Shown here piece by piece: positions 26,078 through 35,705 of a DNA stretch of 64,000 nt. The stretch covers positions 109,912 to 173,911 of the forward strand of contig NZ_JAAXCM010000064.1 in NCBI RefSeq assembly GCF_019734885.1. The letters are read 5' to 3'. Position 1 is the stretch's first letter, and the number at the start of each line of letters is the position of its first letter. This DNA comes from Pseudocoprococcus catus (GTDB taxonomy: Bacteria; Bacillota; Clostridia; Lachnospirales; Lachnospiraceae). A program made the translations under genes and the position numbers. The notes beneath the pieces are model-generated. The model was given only the letters and a program-made list of their open reading frames with translations, was not told the DNA's origin and made no database searches.

Positions 26078-26835
26078 TTCACCCCTGTCAGCTTTTCAAA
26101 TTGATATCTTGGTTTGCCGATGCTCTTCTTGCCATACTCAATGGCTTCCGTCGGACAATAGCAGATACAGGCCATACAATGGGTACAATTTCTACCCCAC
26201 ACCGGCTTTTTCTCCCGAAGTTGAATATTGTTCATCGGACATTTTCTAACACACAATCCGCATCCAGTACAGGCTTCACTTGCTTTAAAGTCATCCGCTT
26301 TTACAATCATTTTATAAAAAATCGGGTTCACCGGTCCACTCATCAAACGGTCATACAAATTATTCCTCGGTACAGGAAATTCCTGCTTCTTCTGAATACA
26401 TTTGATTGCTGCCTGAATATCAGGTTCCGCTTTTGCCGTAATCTGCTGTGCCTCATCCACCTGAGGTGCATTGAACATGGCGATATAATTCTCCGGCATA
26501 ATAATCTGTGCTGTTCCCATATAGTGAAGCTGTTTTTGTTCTGCCAGACCACGATTATACTTCGCCGCATTGCCGATTTCACTGCCGCAGTCCATCACAA
26601 ACCAGATACGCTTCGCACCTGTCCACTTTGTTTTCTCCATCCATTCCGAGACAATTTTTGGAATACGCCATGCATAAGTCGGCGTCACCATGATAACATC
26701 ACTGCCGGTATCCACAGTTGTTGTATTATTTGCCTTAATTCTGGCATTTAAATCTATCATCGGTTCCTGCAGAGCCTCCGCAATCCGCTGTGCAATATAT
26801 TGGCTGTTGCCGGTTCCTGAAAAACAAAAAATCAT
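26074..26835 (-). CDS. EFR1-type flavodoxin/ferredoxin fusion
   Basis: A 253-residue electron-transfer protein. An N-terminal flavodoxin-like FMN domain (MIFCFSGTGNSQYIAQRIAE) is joined to a C-terminal bacterial ferredoxin domain with two [4Fe-4S] clusters (CTGCGLCVRKCP and CTHCMACICYCP). Such fusions are common in gut Clostridia and probably move low-potential electrons; the partner is unknown. It is the first gene of a two-gene unit with the alpha/beta hydrolase. Confidence 0.9.
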   Translation of the reverse strand: MIFCFSGTGNSQYIAQRIAEALQEPMIDLNARIKANNTTTVDTGSDVIMVTPTYAWRIPKIVSEWMEKTKWTGAKRIWFVMDCGSEIGNAAKYNRGLAEQKQLHYMGTAQIIMPENYIAMFNAPQVDEAQQITAKAEPDIQAAIKCIQKKQEFPVPRNNLYDRLMSGPVNPIFYKMIVKADDFKASEACTGCGLCVRKCPMNNIQLREKKPVWGRNCTHCMACICYCPTEAIEYGKKSIGKPRYQFEKLTGVK

Positions 26836-26950
26836 CGTATACCTCCAAGTACAGTTGTTTCTACCAACACTATATCACAAAAATAAGTGGCTGTATATTT
26901 TCATGTATCAATACATCCACACTGGCCCGAATATCCTTCATATGTTTTGA

Positions 26951-26979
26951 TTGACAAATATTTTAATTTATGATATAAT
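26951..26979 (+). promoter_or_regulatory. Consensus promoter of the GNAT gene
   Basis: TTGACA, 17-base spacer, TATAAT: a full match to the sigma-A consensus, 32 bases upstream of the start codon. Confidence 0.9.
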
Positions 26980-27010
26980 CCCCCAAAATTTAAATGCAGG
27001 TGGGGTTCAC

Positions 27011-27565
27011 ATGGACAATGAAAAAAATATAAAAGATGAATTTAAAAAAGCAGATATCGAATCAATTAATCTATGGCATCAGAGGGAGATAAGAACAGCC
27101 ACCATCAATGATCTTGAAGCGGTCGCTGCTGTCGAAGCAGAATGTTTTCCTGCAGCAGAAGCCGCAACCAAAGAAGAATTTGCAGAACGGATTAAATTTT
27201 ACGGCGATCATTTTTGGCTGATGTTTGATGCAGACAAACTCATTTCTTTTGTGGATGGATTTGTTACCGACCAGCCGGATTTGACCGATGAAATGTATGA
27301 AAACGCCTCTATGCACAATGAAAAAGGGGCATGGCAAATGATTTTCGGTGTCAATACCATCCCCTCTTATCGTCAGCATGGCTATGCAGGAGAATTAATC
27401 CGAAGAGCCATTTTCGACGCAAAAGCCCAGCACCGAAAAGGTCTGGTATTAACCTGCAAAGACAAGCTGATCCATTATTATGCCTCCTTTGGTTTCGTGG
27501 ACGAAGGCATTTCAGAATCTGTCCACGGAAATGTGGTATGGCATCAGATGCGATTAACGTTTTAA
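27011..27565 (+). CDS. GNAT-family N-acetyltransferase
   Basis: A 184-residue acetyl-CoA-dependent acetyltransferase. The acetyl-CoA loop is seen as YRQHGYAGELIRRAI, with later YYASFGFVDEGIS typical of GNAT motif B. The ATG at 27011 has AGGTGG upstream, and an earlier in-frame start would overlap the promoter. It is monocistronic. The region after it (27566-28012) holds a 9-bp hairpin at 27663-27685 (ACATACCGC stem, no T-run) and no gene I can support. Confidence 0.85.
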   Translation: MDNEKNIKDEFKKADIESINLWHQREIRTATINDLEAVAAVEAECFPAAEAATKEEFAERIKFYGDHFWLMFDADKLISFVDGFVTDQPDLTDEMYENASMHNEKGAWQMIFGVNTIPSYRQHGYAGELIRRAIFDAKAQHRKGLVLTCKDKLIHYYASFGFVDEGISESVHGNVVWHQMRLTF

Positions 27566-28012
27566 TACATCTGAATGTTCTTTTCTCTATTCGTCAAAAA
27601 CAGGATTTTTCCCATTCTGTCATACCTTTTCCTCCAACTTCACAAATCCGGATTTATAAGTTACATACCGCATACAGCGGTATGTTGACCATCCATTCCT
27701 GATCCATATACTTTAAAGTAGAAAAACGCACCGCTTTCTTAGGATGAAATTTGCCACAATTATATTTTTTACATTTTTTCCGACCTGTTTACTATTTAAT
27801 TTTACATTTTTTCTAATCTTGATTAAAGTAAAAAACATAGTATGACCAAATTGATGATATACCCTGCTTCAATCCAGATTGTCACTATACCATAAAAACA
27901 GAGGTCGGTAAATGACTTGAATGAACAGCTTGTCATAGTGCCCGTATTCCTTTATAATAAAATCAACGTCATGACTGACCAAATAGAAATCATATGATGA
28001 AAGGAACTTTTT

Positions 28013-29737
28013 ATGCATACACTCAAAAAATTCATTCATTACTACGGCCCCTATAAAGTGGTCTTTTTTATTGACCTGCTCTGTGCAGCCATCATCAGCC
28101 TTGTAGACCTTTCCTACCCGCAGATTCTGCGGACAGCCACCAAAACACTTTTCACTCAGGATAAAAGCATGATCCTGCATGCCCTCCCATGGATCGGCAT
28201 CGGATTATTCCTGATGTACGTGATCCAGAGCCTGTGCAAATATTATGTCAGCTATCAGGGTCATATGATGGGTGCCAACATGGAACGGGATATGCGTCAG
28301 CAGCTCTTTGAGCATTATGAAGAATTGTCTTTTTCTTATTATAGCCAGAATAATTCCGGACAAATGATGAGCAAACTGGTCAGTGACCTGTTCGATATTT
28401 CTGAGTTTGCCCACCATGGTCCGGAGAATCTTTTCATTTCTCTGATCAAAATTGTCGGTGCCTTCATCTTCCTTTTTGTCATCAACAGGAAGCTTGCTCT
28501 GCCTCTGATTTTTCTTGTCATTGTCATGTTTTTCTTCTCTTTCCGTCAAAATCAGAAGATGCAGCGGACATTCATGGAAAACAGAAGAAAAATCGGGGAT
28601 GTCAATGCCAGCCTGCAGGATACTTTAGCCGGCATCCGTGTGGTTCAATCCTTTACAAATGAAGACATCGAGAAAGAAAAGTTCCGACGGAGCAATCAGG
28701 CATTCCTTGTTTCCAAAAAAGACAACTACAGATGTATGGGTGAATTCATGAGCTCCAATCTGTTCTTCCAGGGCATGATGTATCTTGTCACACTGGTTTA
28801 TGGCGGTTTCTTAATCGCCAATGGCGAAATGTCTGCTGCCGACCTGGCTATGTATGCCCTGTATATCGGCATCTTCATCAGTCCGATACAGATTCTGGTA
28901 GAACTGATGGAAATGATGCAGAAGGGTCTTTCCGGTTTCCGCCGTTTTCTTGATGTTATGGAAACCGTGCCGGAAATTCAGGATGCACCGGATGCCGTGG
29001 ATCTTGCCAATGTGAAAGGTCATGTCTGCTATGAAGATGTCTCCTTCCATTACAGCGACGATGAGACAACCGTTCTCTCCCATGTATCCATTGATATTCC
29101 TGCCGGCAGATCCGTCGCACTGGTCGGTCCTTCCGGCGGCGGTAAGACAACCATATGCTCCCTGCTGCCCCGCTTCTACGATGTAACCGATGGCCGGATC
29201 ACAATTGATGGTCACGATGTCCGCACCCTCACTCTAAAAAGTCTGCGAAGCCGGATTGGCGTTGTACAGCAGGATGTCTATCTGTTCTCCGGATCCATCC
29301 GCGATAACATTGCTTACGGTAAACCGAATGCCTCAGAAGAAGAAATTATTGCAGCTGCCAAACGTGCCAATATCCACGACTTCATTATGGAATTGCCCGA
29401 TCAATATGATACCTTTGTCGGTGAACGTGGTGCCAGACTTTCCGGTGGCCAGAAGCAACGTATTTCCATTGCCCGGGTCTTCTTGAAGAATCCGCCGATT
29501 CTTATTCTTGATGAAGCAACAAGTGCCCTGGACAACGAAAGTGAGCGATGGATCCAACACAGTCTGGAGGAACTCTCCAGAAACCGTACAACGATCACCA
29601 TCGCTCACCGTCTGTCCACTATTAAAAATGCAGATGAAATCATTGTCCTCACTGAAAACGGCATTGCCGAACGCGGAACACATGAGACACTGCTTGATAA
29701 AAATGGCATTTATGCAGCCTATTACAACATGACCTAA
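28013..29737 (+). CDS. ABC exporter, fused permease and ATPase
   Basis: A 574-residue half-transporter of the MsbA/LmrA type that should act as a homodimer. Six membrane helices fill the first 320 residues, with the coupling-region stretch QDTLAGIRVVQSFTNE. The ATPase has Walker A GPSGGGKTTICSL, the Q-loop GVVQQDVYLFSG, signature LSGGQKQRISIAR, Walker B ILILDEATSALD and the H-loop IAHRLSTI. The substrate is unknown (drug, lipid or peptide). The ATG at 28013 follows GAAAGGAAC. It has no partner genes. Confidence 0.93.
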   Translation: MHTLKKFIHYYGPYKVVFFIDLLCAAIISLVDLSYPQILRTATKTLFTQDKSMILHALPWIGIGLFLMYVIQSLCKYYVSYQGHMMGANMERDMRQQLFEHYEELSFSYYSQNNSGQMMSKLVSDLFDISEFAHHGPENLFISLIKIVGAFIFLFVINRKLALPLIFLVIVMFFFSFRQNQKMQRTFMENRRKIGDVNASLQDTLAGIRVVQSFTNEDIEKEKFRRSNQAFLVSKKDNYRCMGEFMSSNLFFQGMMYLVTLVYGGFLIANGEMSAADLAMYALYIGIFISPIQILVELMEMMQKGLSGFRRFLDVMETVPEIQDAPDAVDLANVKGHVCYEDVSFHYSDDETTVLSHVSIDIPAGRSVALVGPSGGGKTTICSLLPRFYDVTDGRITIDGHDVRTLTLKSLRSRIGVVQQDVYLFSGSIRDNIAYGKPNASEEEIIAAAKRANIHDFIMELPDQYDTFVGERGARLSGGQKQRISIARVFLKNPPILILDEATSALDNESERWIQHSLEELSRNRTTITIAHRLSTIKNADEIIVLTENGIAERGTHETLLDKNGIYAAYYNMT

Positions 29738-29753
29738 TATTTATTCAGTAAAC

Positions 29754-29882
29754 CTATTCACTCATAATCGGAGAAAACACCGGTTTTCCATCTCTGTCAG
29801 GCAGCGGTGTCAAACCGGCGGCATTCCCGCTTGCATGAAAAAGGTAATTCACACCTGTTATCTGATACATCCGCGGCAACTT
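29754..29882 (-). pseudogene. DUF6440-like tail, in frame behind a TAG stop
   Basis: Directly after the stop of the next gene, the same frame stays open for 42 codons and reads RMYQITGVNYLFHASG, then AAGLTPLPDRDGKPV. This resembles the C-terminal domain of the DUF6440 family (a GVxYLF...GGLTPLxDxDGKPV pattern). There is no good ribosome site for a separate start. It is either a domain cut off by a nonsense mutation or a read-through extension. Confidence 0.5.
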
Positions 29883-30533
29883 CTACGACAACCACCACTG
29901 GCCATTCGGCAGCCGTGTCAATGCCCCCGGTTCCTCTGACACCACATCACCGAATCTATTTCTGACGATCAGTTTTTCATAATATTTATAATCTTCCGTG
30001 ATCCCACCATCAGCAATACCTTCTTCTTCCCAGCTGCTGCAATAGATAAGATTATCCACAATTTCAATCACACTTTCCCGAACTGAAAGCTTAATTGAAA
30101 ATTGTTCAGGATAATAACACCTCATCTCTTCACTCTGGCTAATCAAATGGACCGGTGTCCCAACAATACGCAAATTATACAATTCCACTTCAGCCATTTC
30201 GATACTGAAGTATTCCTTACATTCCCAATCCGGCCGATATTGCATAATTGTCACCGTCTTTTTGCTAAAATCAGCCTTTAAAAAATAAAAATAACCTTCT
30301 ATCCATTCAACTCCGCCATAGGCAATATTCCTTTCCTTTTCAAAAGGTGTATACACTGCCCCCGTTTCATAATCGCCAAAAACAATCTGATTGCCCAAAT
30401 ATGCTTTTTCATTCACGCATTCAGCAATGTCATAAAAGTCCTCAAAATCAGTCATGCTGCAGCCATATCTTAACTGTCCCGGAACAGTCTCAAGATTCAG
30501 CCCCTGTACAACTGCCATTCTATTGATCTTCAT
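29883..30533 (-). CDS. Hypothetical protein ending at an in-frame TAG
   Basis: A 216-residue soluble protein, rich in aromatic and acidic residues and probably mostly beta (YGGVEWIEGYFYFLKADF, EEEGIADGGITEDYKYY). No family recognised. The ATG at 30533 has AGGAAG upstream; an alternative ATG at 30560 has GAGG touching the start codon and looks worse. The stop is followed in frame by a recognisable domain-like tail (29754-29882), so the product may be a truncated form of a longer ancestor. Confidence 0.6.
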   Translation of the reverse strand: MKINRMAVVQGLNLETVPGQLRYGCSMTDFEDFYDIAECVNEKAYLGNQIVFGDYETGAVYTPFEKERNIAYGGVEWIEGYFYFLKADFSKKTVTIMQYRPDWECKEYFSIEMAEVELYNLRIVGTPVHLISQSEEMRCYYPEQFSIKLSVRESVIEIVDNLIYCSSWEEEGIADGGITEDYKYYEKLIVRNRFGDVVSEEPGALTRLPNGQWWLS

Positions 30534-30634
30534 ATCTGTCCCACTTCCTATTCTTTTCATCCTCGTAACCGCTTTATATAAAAGAGGATATCACAAACCC
30601 TCTATTGTCAAAGCTCCTGTTCTTTCTATTCGCA

Positions 30635-30715
30635 GGCTGAAATATATGGTATTCCTCCCTGAAACATTTCGCACGGGTGTGCGACGTTTCAGGGAGGAAT
30701 ACCATATATTCAGCC
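30635..30715. repeat. Fold-back element, family B, copy 2
   Basis: A 30-bp nearly perfect stem (GGCTGAA, ATATGGTATTCC, TCCCTGAAAC with one bulged base) around the loop ATTTCGCACGGGTGTGCGAC. The loop is the inverse of the centre of copy 1 at 23269-23437, while the arms are unrelated. It lies between the M20 peptidase and the hypothetical gene. Confidence 0.8.
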
Positions 30716-30741
30716 GTTAACAACCAAGAACCCCAGCTTTC

Positions 30742-31881
30742 CTACAACGGGTTCGTCATATCCTCGCAAATCATTTGCATGGCCGCACACAGGCCTGTTT
30801 CCAGTGAATCGATTCGGACATATTCTTCTCTTGTATGCTGTCCGCCGCCCAGATAGACGCCGAAGCAGATGGCCGGTATGCCCATGGACAACGGAATATT
30901 GCAGTCTGTGGATCCGCTTCCGAACATCGGCATCACACCGGTATTTCTGAAAATAATCCCTTCTGCCCGCTTCTGCAGCTCCGCCATTTTCTTTTTATCT
31001 ACCTGCCCCATAGAAGGTCTGTCCCCGATCATCTCAATATCCACTCTGGCATCCTCACGCTCAGTATACTTATCAACAATCGCTGACATTTCTCTTTCCA
31101 TCAGCTCCAGTCCCATCATTCTGTCTGAACGATATTCATAGAGAATCTTCACATCCTGAGCAATGGTATTCACTGATGTACCGCCTTCGATCAATCCTAC
31201 ATTGTACGTCGTTTTTCCCGGCATCGTATTGGTGTCTATCTCATAAAAATCATGAATCATATCTGCAGCCACGGCAATCGCATTGGTCGCTCCAAAATCT
31301 GCATAGGAATGTCCACCGGTAGTCCGAATATGAATCTCATAACGTCTCGAACCGACAGCCCAGACGGTTCCCGCATTGTACCCGCAATCATAAGAAACCA
31401 ACTGTCCGATTCTTCCTGTATACTGCTTCACAAGGGCTCTGCATCCCTTCAAATTGCCAAGTCCCTCCTCACAGGAATTCAAGGCAAAAACCATGGTTTG
31501 TTTTGGCACAATCTGTTTCTCTGATAAATATTTCAAAGTCATCAGAATCGCACACACATTGGTGGTATCATCCCCAACTCCCGGTGCCTTGATACAGCCG
31601 TCTTCCACAACAACCGGAATCTCTGTCTCATCAGGGAAAACCGTATCCGTATGCGCCATAAAAATATGCACCGGTGCCTCTAAATCACTGCCTTTTATCT
31701 CACAGATCACATTCTTCGCATCATCAATAAACGCCTGGCCATATCCCAACTGATGCAGATATTCGCAGATAAACGCCGCTCTCCTTTCCTCATGATGTGA
31801 GGGTGCCGGAATTGACGTCAGTTTGCAGATGAGTGCCTGATATTCTTCAAAATGTTCCTTGGCAAAAGTTTTTATATCCAT
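30742..31881 (-). CDS. M20-family metallopeptidase
   Basis: A 379-residue zinc amidohydrolase/dipeptidase. Metal ligands are visible in FMAHTDTVFPD, GVGDDTTN (bridging Asp), CEEGLGN (catalytic and ligand Glu) and near the C-terminus GGGQHTREEY (His). A lid/dimerisation domain lies at about residues 170-290 (RTTGGHSYADFGATNA). It should cleave small peptides or N-acyl amino acids. The ATG at 31881 has GGGAGGTATTTGT upstream. It appears monocistronic. Confidence 0.88.
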   Translation of the reverse strand: MDIKTFAKEHFEEYQALICKLTSIPAPSHHEERRAAFICEYLHQLGYGQAFIDDAKNVICEIKGSDLEAPVHIFMAHTDTVFPDETEIPVVVEDGCIKAPGVGDDTTNVCAILMTLKYLSEKQIVPKQTMVFALNSCEEGLGNLKGCRALVKQYTGRIGQLVSYDCGYNAGTVWAVGSRRYEIHIRTTGGHSYADFGATNAIAVAADMIHDFYEIDTNTMPGKTTYNVGLIEGGTSVNTIAQDVKILYEYRSDRMMGLELMEREMSAIVDKYTEREDARVDIEMIGDRPSMGQVDKKKMAELQKRAEGIIFRNTGVMPMFGSGSTDCNIPLSMGIPAICFGVYLGGGQHTREEYVRIDSLETGLCAAMQMICEDMTNPL

Positions 31882-31957
31882 ACAAATACCTCCCTAACGC
31901 TGATGACTCAATCACTCAGCGATATCTTTATATCTTTAATGCTCGAATTACAGAAAA

Positions 31958-32102
31958 ACGAGACGAAACACGCTTCGCGAGTTTCTCAAGTTATCGCGGC
32001 CTCTACACTCCGTTTCGGTCGTTGCTAAACAAGCGCCACTGGCGCTTAGCAACGCCAAGGTCTCGTGCAAGCACGGACTTTTGCTCGTTGCTCGCGTAAA
32101 CA
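31958..32102 (+). repeat. Dispersed intergenic repeat, family C, copy 2
   Basis: The plus strand carries GAGACGAAACACG, GCGAGTTTC, GTTATCGCG, then an inserted hairpin (32021-32053, GTTGCTAA/TTAGCAAC with AGCGCC/GGCGCT), then CCAAGG, TGCAAGCA and CTCGCGTAAA. The order matches copy 1 at 2661-2752, which lacks the inner hairpin. Confidence 0.7.
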
Positions 32103-32147
32103 AAAACCGCCGCCACTGCCGAAAGACTTCGACAGGCAGCGACGGCC
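32102..32147 (-). terminator. Terminator of the P-type ATPase gene
   Basis: A GC-rich stem (GCCGTCGCTGCC with GGCAGTGGCGGC) followed by GGTTTTTG on the minus strand, 10 bases after the stop. Confidence 0.85.
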
Positions 32148-32155
32148 TCCTGATT

Positions 32156-34483
32156 CTAAATATGTTTTCTTAACAGAAAATGAACAATTGCCGACAGATA
32201 CTTCATACTGTAATAAGTAAAAATAACAAGCGGTGCAATAAAGATCATTCTCCAGCTGAATACACTGTTGATGCTGAACAGATCCGGGAATAAAATGACA
32301 CAGGCCACAAAAATCACAATCATCGTGTTGCACAAAATACTTCGGATCTTATTCATCGGGTTACATACCCGCATCAGTACCATCAGGCTGACCATGCCTG
32401 CCACAATCAAATTATACGTCGCAGTCATGCCGCTGTCAAACCCAAGTACAATAGAAATTCCCTGAATCAGCAGCATATTCAGCACCATGGTCAAAGCTCC
32501 AGGCAGTGCGACTCGAAGCACATGCTTTAGGAAGCCGCTCTGGGTCACAGTCTCGGTCTGTTCTAATGCCAGAATAAAACTTGGAATACCGATGGCCACC
32601 GTACTGATCAGTGTCAGATGAATCGGCACAAACGGATAGGAACGTCCCAATAAGATAAAAATCACATTCAACAGCAATGAATAAATCGTCTTTGTCAGAT
32701 ACAGAGAGCTCACTCTCTCAATGTTGGAGATAATCATACGGCCTTCGCTGACGATTTCCTTCAAATGAACAAAATCTGAATCCAGCAGCACGATATGTGC
32801 CACCTGTTTCGCTGCATCACTGCCCGCCGCCATGGCGATACCACAGTCAGCATCCTTTAAAGCCAGAACATCGTTGACACCATCGCCCACCATGCCGACA
32901 ACCGATTTATTGGCCTGATAAGCCTTGATCAGGCGCTGCTTCTGCTCCGGTGTTACACGGCCGAAAACCGTGTAGTTCTTGACAACATTTTTCAGCTCAT
33001 CAAAGCTCTCCGGCAAAGTGGAAGCATCGATATATTTGTCGCCATCCTTCAGACCGGCCTTCTGGGCAATCTGTGAAACTGTCGCCGGATTATCACCAGA
33101 AATAACCTTAATCGCCACATGCTGTGCTTCAAAATAAGCAAATGTGGACGGTGCTTCTTCTCTGACACAGTCGGAAATAACAATAAGCGCTGCAGGTTTT
33201 GGTGTTCCCACCGCACCATCGGCACTTGAAATCTGATTCGTCTCCGCCAGCAAAAGCACACGATAGCCCTGCAAAGCATAAGTTTCGCTCTTCTTCAGCA
33301 GTTCTTCATCATTCTTCATAATGAATTCCGGCGCGCCCAGCACATAAGCTCCGTGCTCGCCAAAGGCAATGGCACGATATTTTCTTGCAGAGGAAAACGG
33401 AATCAAATCCGTTGTCTGCCATTTCTGCGTCTTTTCAAAATAATTCATCAAAGCCTGCTGGGTCGGATTGACATCATTGAATGCAAATGTGATCTCATTC
33501 ATGGCCTCTCTGATCTTCTCATCCGACATAGTCCCACAAGGCACAACTTCCACCACTTCCAAATCACCGGTGGTGATGGTACCGGTTTTATCTAGGCAAA
33601 GCACATTCACACGGGCCAGTGCTTCAATGGCTTCCATCTCCTGCACCAATGCCTGCTTTCTTGCCAGACGGCCAACACCCAAAATAAATGAAACACTTGT
33701 CAGAAGTACCAGCCCTTCCGGAATCATACCGATGACACCGGCAACGGTGTTGACAATGGCATCGGATGTGGTGGTTCCCTCAATGGCTCTCTGAGAAAGG
33801 AAAAGCAATATACCAACCGGTACAATCAGGAAACCGACAATCTTGATAATCCTGCCGATGGAATCCTGCATTTCCGACGTGGCACGCTTTTTGTCTTTGG
33901 CTTTGGCTGCCAGAATCGTAGCATAATTCTCACTGCCCACATGAATAACCCTTGCCACACCGCTTCCGGCCACAAGAAAGCTTCCCGACAACATCTCATC
34001 GCCTTCATGCTTCTTCACAGCCACAGATTCACCTGTAATCATGGATTCATTCACTTCAATGCCCTGGGCTTCCAGAACCACGCAGTCCGCACCAATCTGA
34101 TCACCGCTTTCCAGCACCATCACATCATCCACAACAAGCTCATCCAGCGGTATCTGCTTCTTCGTGCCATCCCTGATAACCGTCGCCTTCGAAGCTGTAA
34201 TCACAGACAACTTATCCACAAGACTCTTGACCTTTAACTCCTGAATAATACCAATGACTGAATTGGCAATAATCGTAAACATAAAAGTCAGATTCTTAAT
34301 CTGTCCTGTCATCAGAACAAGTGCACCAAGAAAAACATTCAGAAAGTTAAAGAAGGTACATAAATGCGCCCGAAAAATCTCTTTCTTCGTTCGGGATATA
34401 CTGTTGGTGGTGGTATTGACCTTTCCCGCTTCAACTCTCTGGCTGACTTCACTCCCAGATAGTCCCTTATAATCTTCCGTCAT
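32156..34483 (-). CDS. Cation-translocating P-type ATPase (CtpE-like)
   Basis: A 775-residue P-type ATPase. The actuator motif TGES is at 150-153, the ion-site helix has PEGL at 255-258, and the phosphorylated Asp298 lies in DKTGT. The hinge GDGVND is present, and six C-terminal membrane segments follow. The PEGL signature and overall layout resemble mycobacterial CtpE, reported as a Ca2+ exporter, so calcium is the best guess; other divalent cations are possible. The ATG at 34483 follows AAAGGATGATTTT. It has its own terminator. Its upstream gap shows TACAAT-type promoter sequence but no riboswitch I recognise. Confidence 0.88.
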   Translation of the reverse strand: MTEDYKGLSGSEVSQRVEAGKVNTTTNSISRTKKEIFRAHLCTFFNFLNVFLGALVLMTGQIKNLTFMFTIIANSVIGIIQELKVKSLVDKLSVITASKATVIRDGTKKQIPLDELVVDDVMVLESGDQIGADCVVLEAQGIEVNESMITGESVAVKKHEGDEMLSGSFLVAGSGVARVIHVGSENYATILAAKAKDKKRATSEMQDSIGRIIKIVGFLIVPVGILLFLSQRAIEGTTTSDAIVNTVAGVIGMIPEGLVLLTSVSFILGVGRLARKQALVQEMEAIEALARVNVLCLDKTGTITTGDLEVVEVVPCGTMSDEKIREAMNEITFAFNDVNPTQQALMNYFEKTQKWQTTDLIPFSSARKYRAIAFGEHGAYVLGAPEFIMKNDEELLKKSETYALQGYRVLLLAETNQISSADGAVGTPKPAALIVISDCVREEAPSTFAYFEAQHVAIKVISGDNPATVSQIAQKAGLKDGDKYIDASTLPESFDELKNVVKNYTVFGRVTPEQKQRLIKAYQANKSVVGMVGDGVNDVLALKDADCGIAMAAGSDAAKQVAHIVLLDSDFVHLKEIVSEGRMIISNIERVSSLYLTKTIYSLLLNVIFILLGRSYPFVPIHLTLISTVAIGIPSFILALEQTETVTQSGFLKHVLRVALPGALTMVLNMLLIQGISIVLGFDSGMTATYNLIVAGMVSLMVLMRVCNPMNKIRSILCNTMIVIFVACVILFPDLFSINSVFSWRMIFIAPLVIFTYYSMKYLSAIVHFLLRKHI

Positions 34484-34578
34484 AAAATCATCCTTTTTAT
34501 ATTGTATACCATGGCATTACTGTATCGCTTCGCCGGTATACGCTTACCTGTCACTCATTTCACAGGGTAACTGTTATG

Positions 34579-35511
34579 CTATTCTACAGGTACAAAAACA
34601 CCGTTCTTCAATTCATATGGTGTTGTCTGGTAAACAAAATAATTCATCCAGTTAGAATAAATCCACTGTCCGTGGGCACTCCACTTCATCTCCGGCTGCT
34701 TCGTCGGGTCATCATCCGGGAAATAATGCTTCGGCACTTCCGGATTCATTCCCTTCTCTGCATCCCTGAAATATTCTTTCGCCAATGTATCCACATCGTA
34801 CTCTGAATGTCCCATAATAAAGAACTGGGAATCATCCGCACTGCCCACAACATAAACACCGGCCTCCTCGGAAGCTGCCATAATCCTCAACTCCGGCACC
34901 TTCTCGATATCCTCGGCTCTCACTTCCGTATGACGGGAATGCGGCGCATAAAATGTATCATCAAAACCTCTGAACAATCTGGACTTCTTGTTCAGCACTT
35001 TATGGGAAAATACGCCGGAAATCTTCTTGTCCAGAATATACTTCGGAATACCGTAATGATAATAAAGCCCCGCCTGGGCACCCCAGCAAATATGGAAGGT
35101 AGAATGCACATGTGTCTTACTCCACTCCATAATCTCGCATAACTCATCCCAGTATTCCACTTCTTCATATGGCATCATCTCCACCGGCGCACCGGTAATG
35201 ATCATTCCGTCATAATTCTCATCCTTAATCTGGTCAAATTCCTGATAAAAAGCAATCATATGCTCTTCAGATACATTCTTCGACTCATGGGTCGCTGTCT
35301 GCAAAAGCGTAATCTCAATCTGCAGCGGCGTATTGGAAAGGCGTCTCAGAATCTGCGTCTCTGTCTCAATCTTCGTCGGCATCAGATTCAGAATCACAAT
35401 TTTCAAAGGACGGATATCCTGAGACAAAGCTCTCGTCTCCGTCATCACGAAAATGTGCTCATCCTCCAACACGGACTTTGCCGGCAAATCATCCTGTATT
35501 TTAATCGGCAT
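34579..35511 (-). CDS. metAA: Homoserine O-acetyltransferase (MetA type)
   Basis: Acylates homoserine in methionine synthesis. The 310-residue protein carries the class-I amidotransferase-like triad: Cys142 in [10 protein letters not shown], His235 and Glu237 in MGHSEYD. Residue 111 is Glu (TGAPVE); in characterised MetA proteins Glu at this position favours acetyl-CoA, whereas Gly (as in E. coli) favours succinyl-CoA. The name MetA would otherwise suggest succinylation. The ATG at 35511 has AGGAGG nearby; a longer frame upstream lacks support. The leader has a promoter and three hairpins. Confidence 0.9.
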   Translation of the reverse strand: MPIKIQDDLPAKSVLEDEHIFVMTETRALSQDIRPLKIVILNLMPTKIETETQILRRLSNTPLQIEITLLQTATHESKNVSEEHMIAFYQEFDQIKDENYDGMIITGAPVEMMPYEEVEYWDELCEIMEWSKTHVHSTFHICWGAQAGLYYHYGIPKYILDKKISGVFSHKVLNKKSRLFRGFDDTFYAPHSRHTEVRAEDIEKVPELRIMAASEEAGVYVVGSADDSQFFIMGHSEYDVDTLAKEYFRDAEKGMNPEVPKHYFPDDDPTKQPEMKWSAHGQWIYSNWMNYFVYQTTPYELKNGVFVPVE

Positions 35512-35589
35512 GTTGTCGTCTCCTCCTAAATCTATCTGTCTGCATGTGCAGACAAAACTCAATGATCAAACTAAATATCCATTAAAAAT

Positions 35590-35611
35590 CGCTGCGCATC
35601 CATGCGGAGCG
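35590..35611 (-). terminator. Second hairpin in the metA leader
   Basis: CGCTCCGCAT and ATGCGCAGCG pair with one mismatch, followed by ATTTTTAATG on the minus strand. Attenuator-like. A perfect hairpin TGTCTGCA/TGCAGACA follows just before the ribosome site. Confidence 0.4.
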
Positions 35612-35646
35612 TTTACCACAGGCGGAATTTATACTCCAATTATGAT

Positions 35647-35685
35647 AAAAAGGCTCCCATCCTTATTTTCAGCGGAATTGGGAGC
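35647..35685 (-). terminator. First hairpin in the metA leader
   Basis: GCTCCCA pairs with TGGGAGC and is followed by CTTTTTATC. It may end transcription from the antiporter gene or attenuate metA, since it lies just downstream of a promoter-like sequence. Confidence 0.6.
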
Positions 35686-35705
35686 AAATTCCATGTATAA
35701 TAGAT

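Noticed and set aside
27869..28180. 103-residue minus-strand reading frame
   Set aside because: It is the antisense of the ABC exporter N-terminus and its upstream region.
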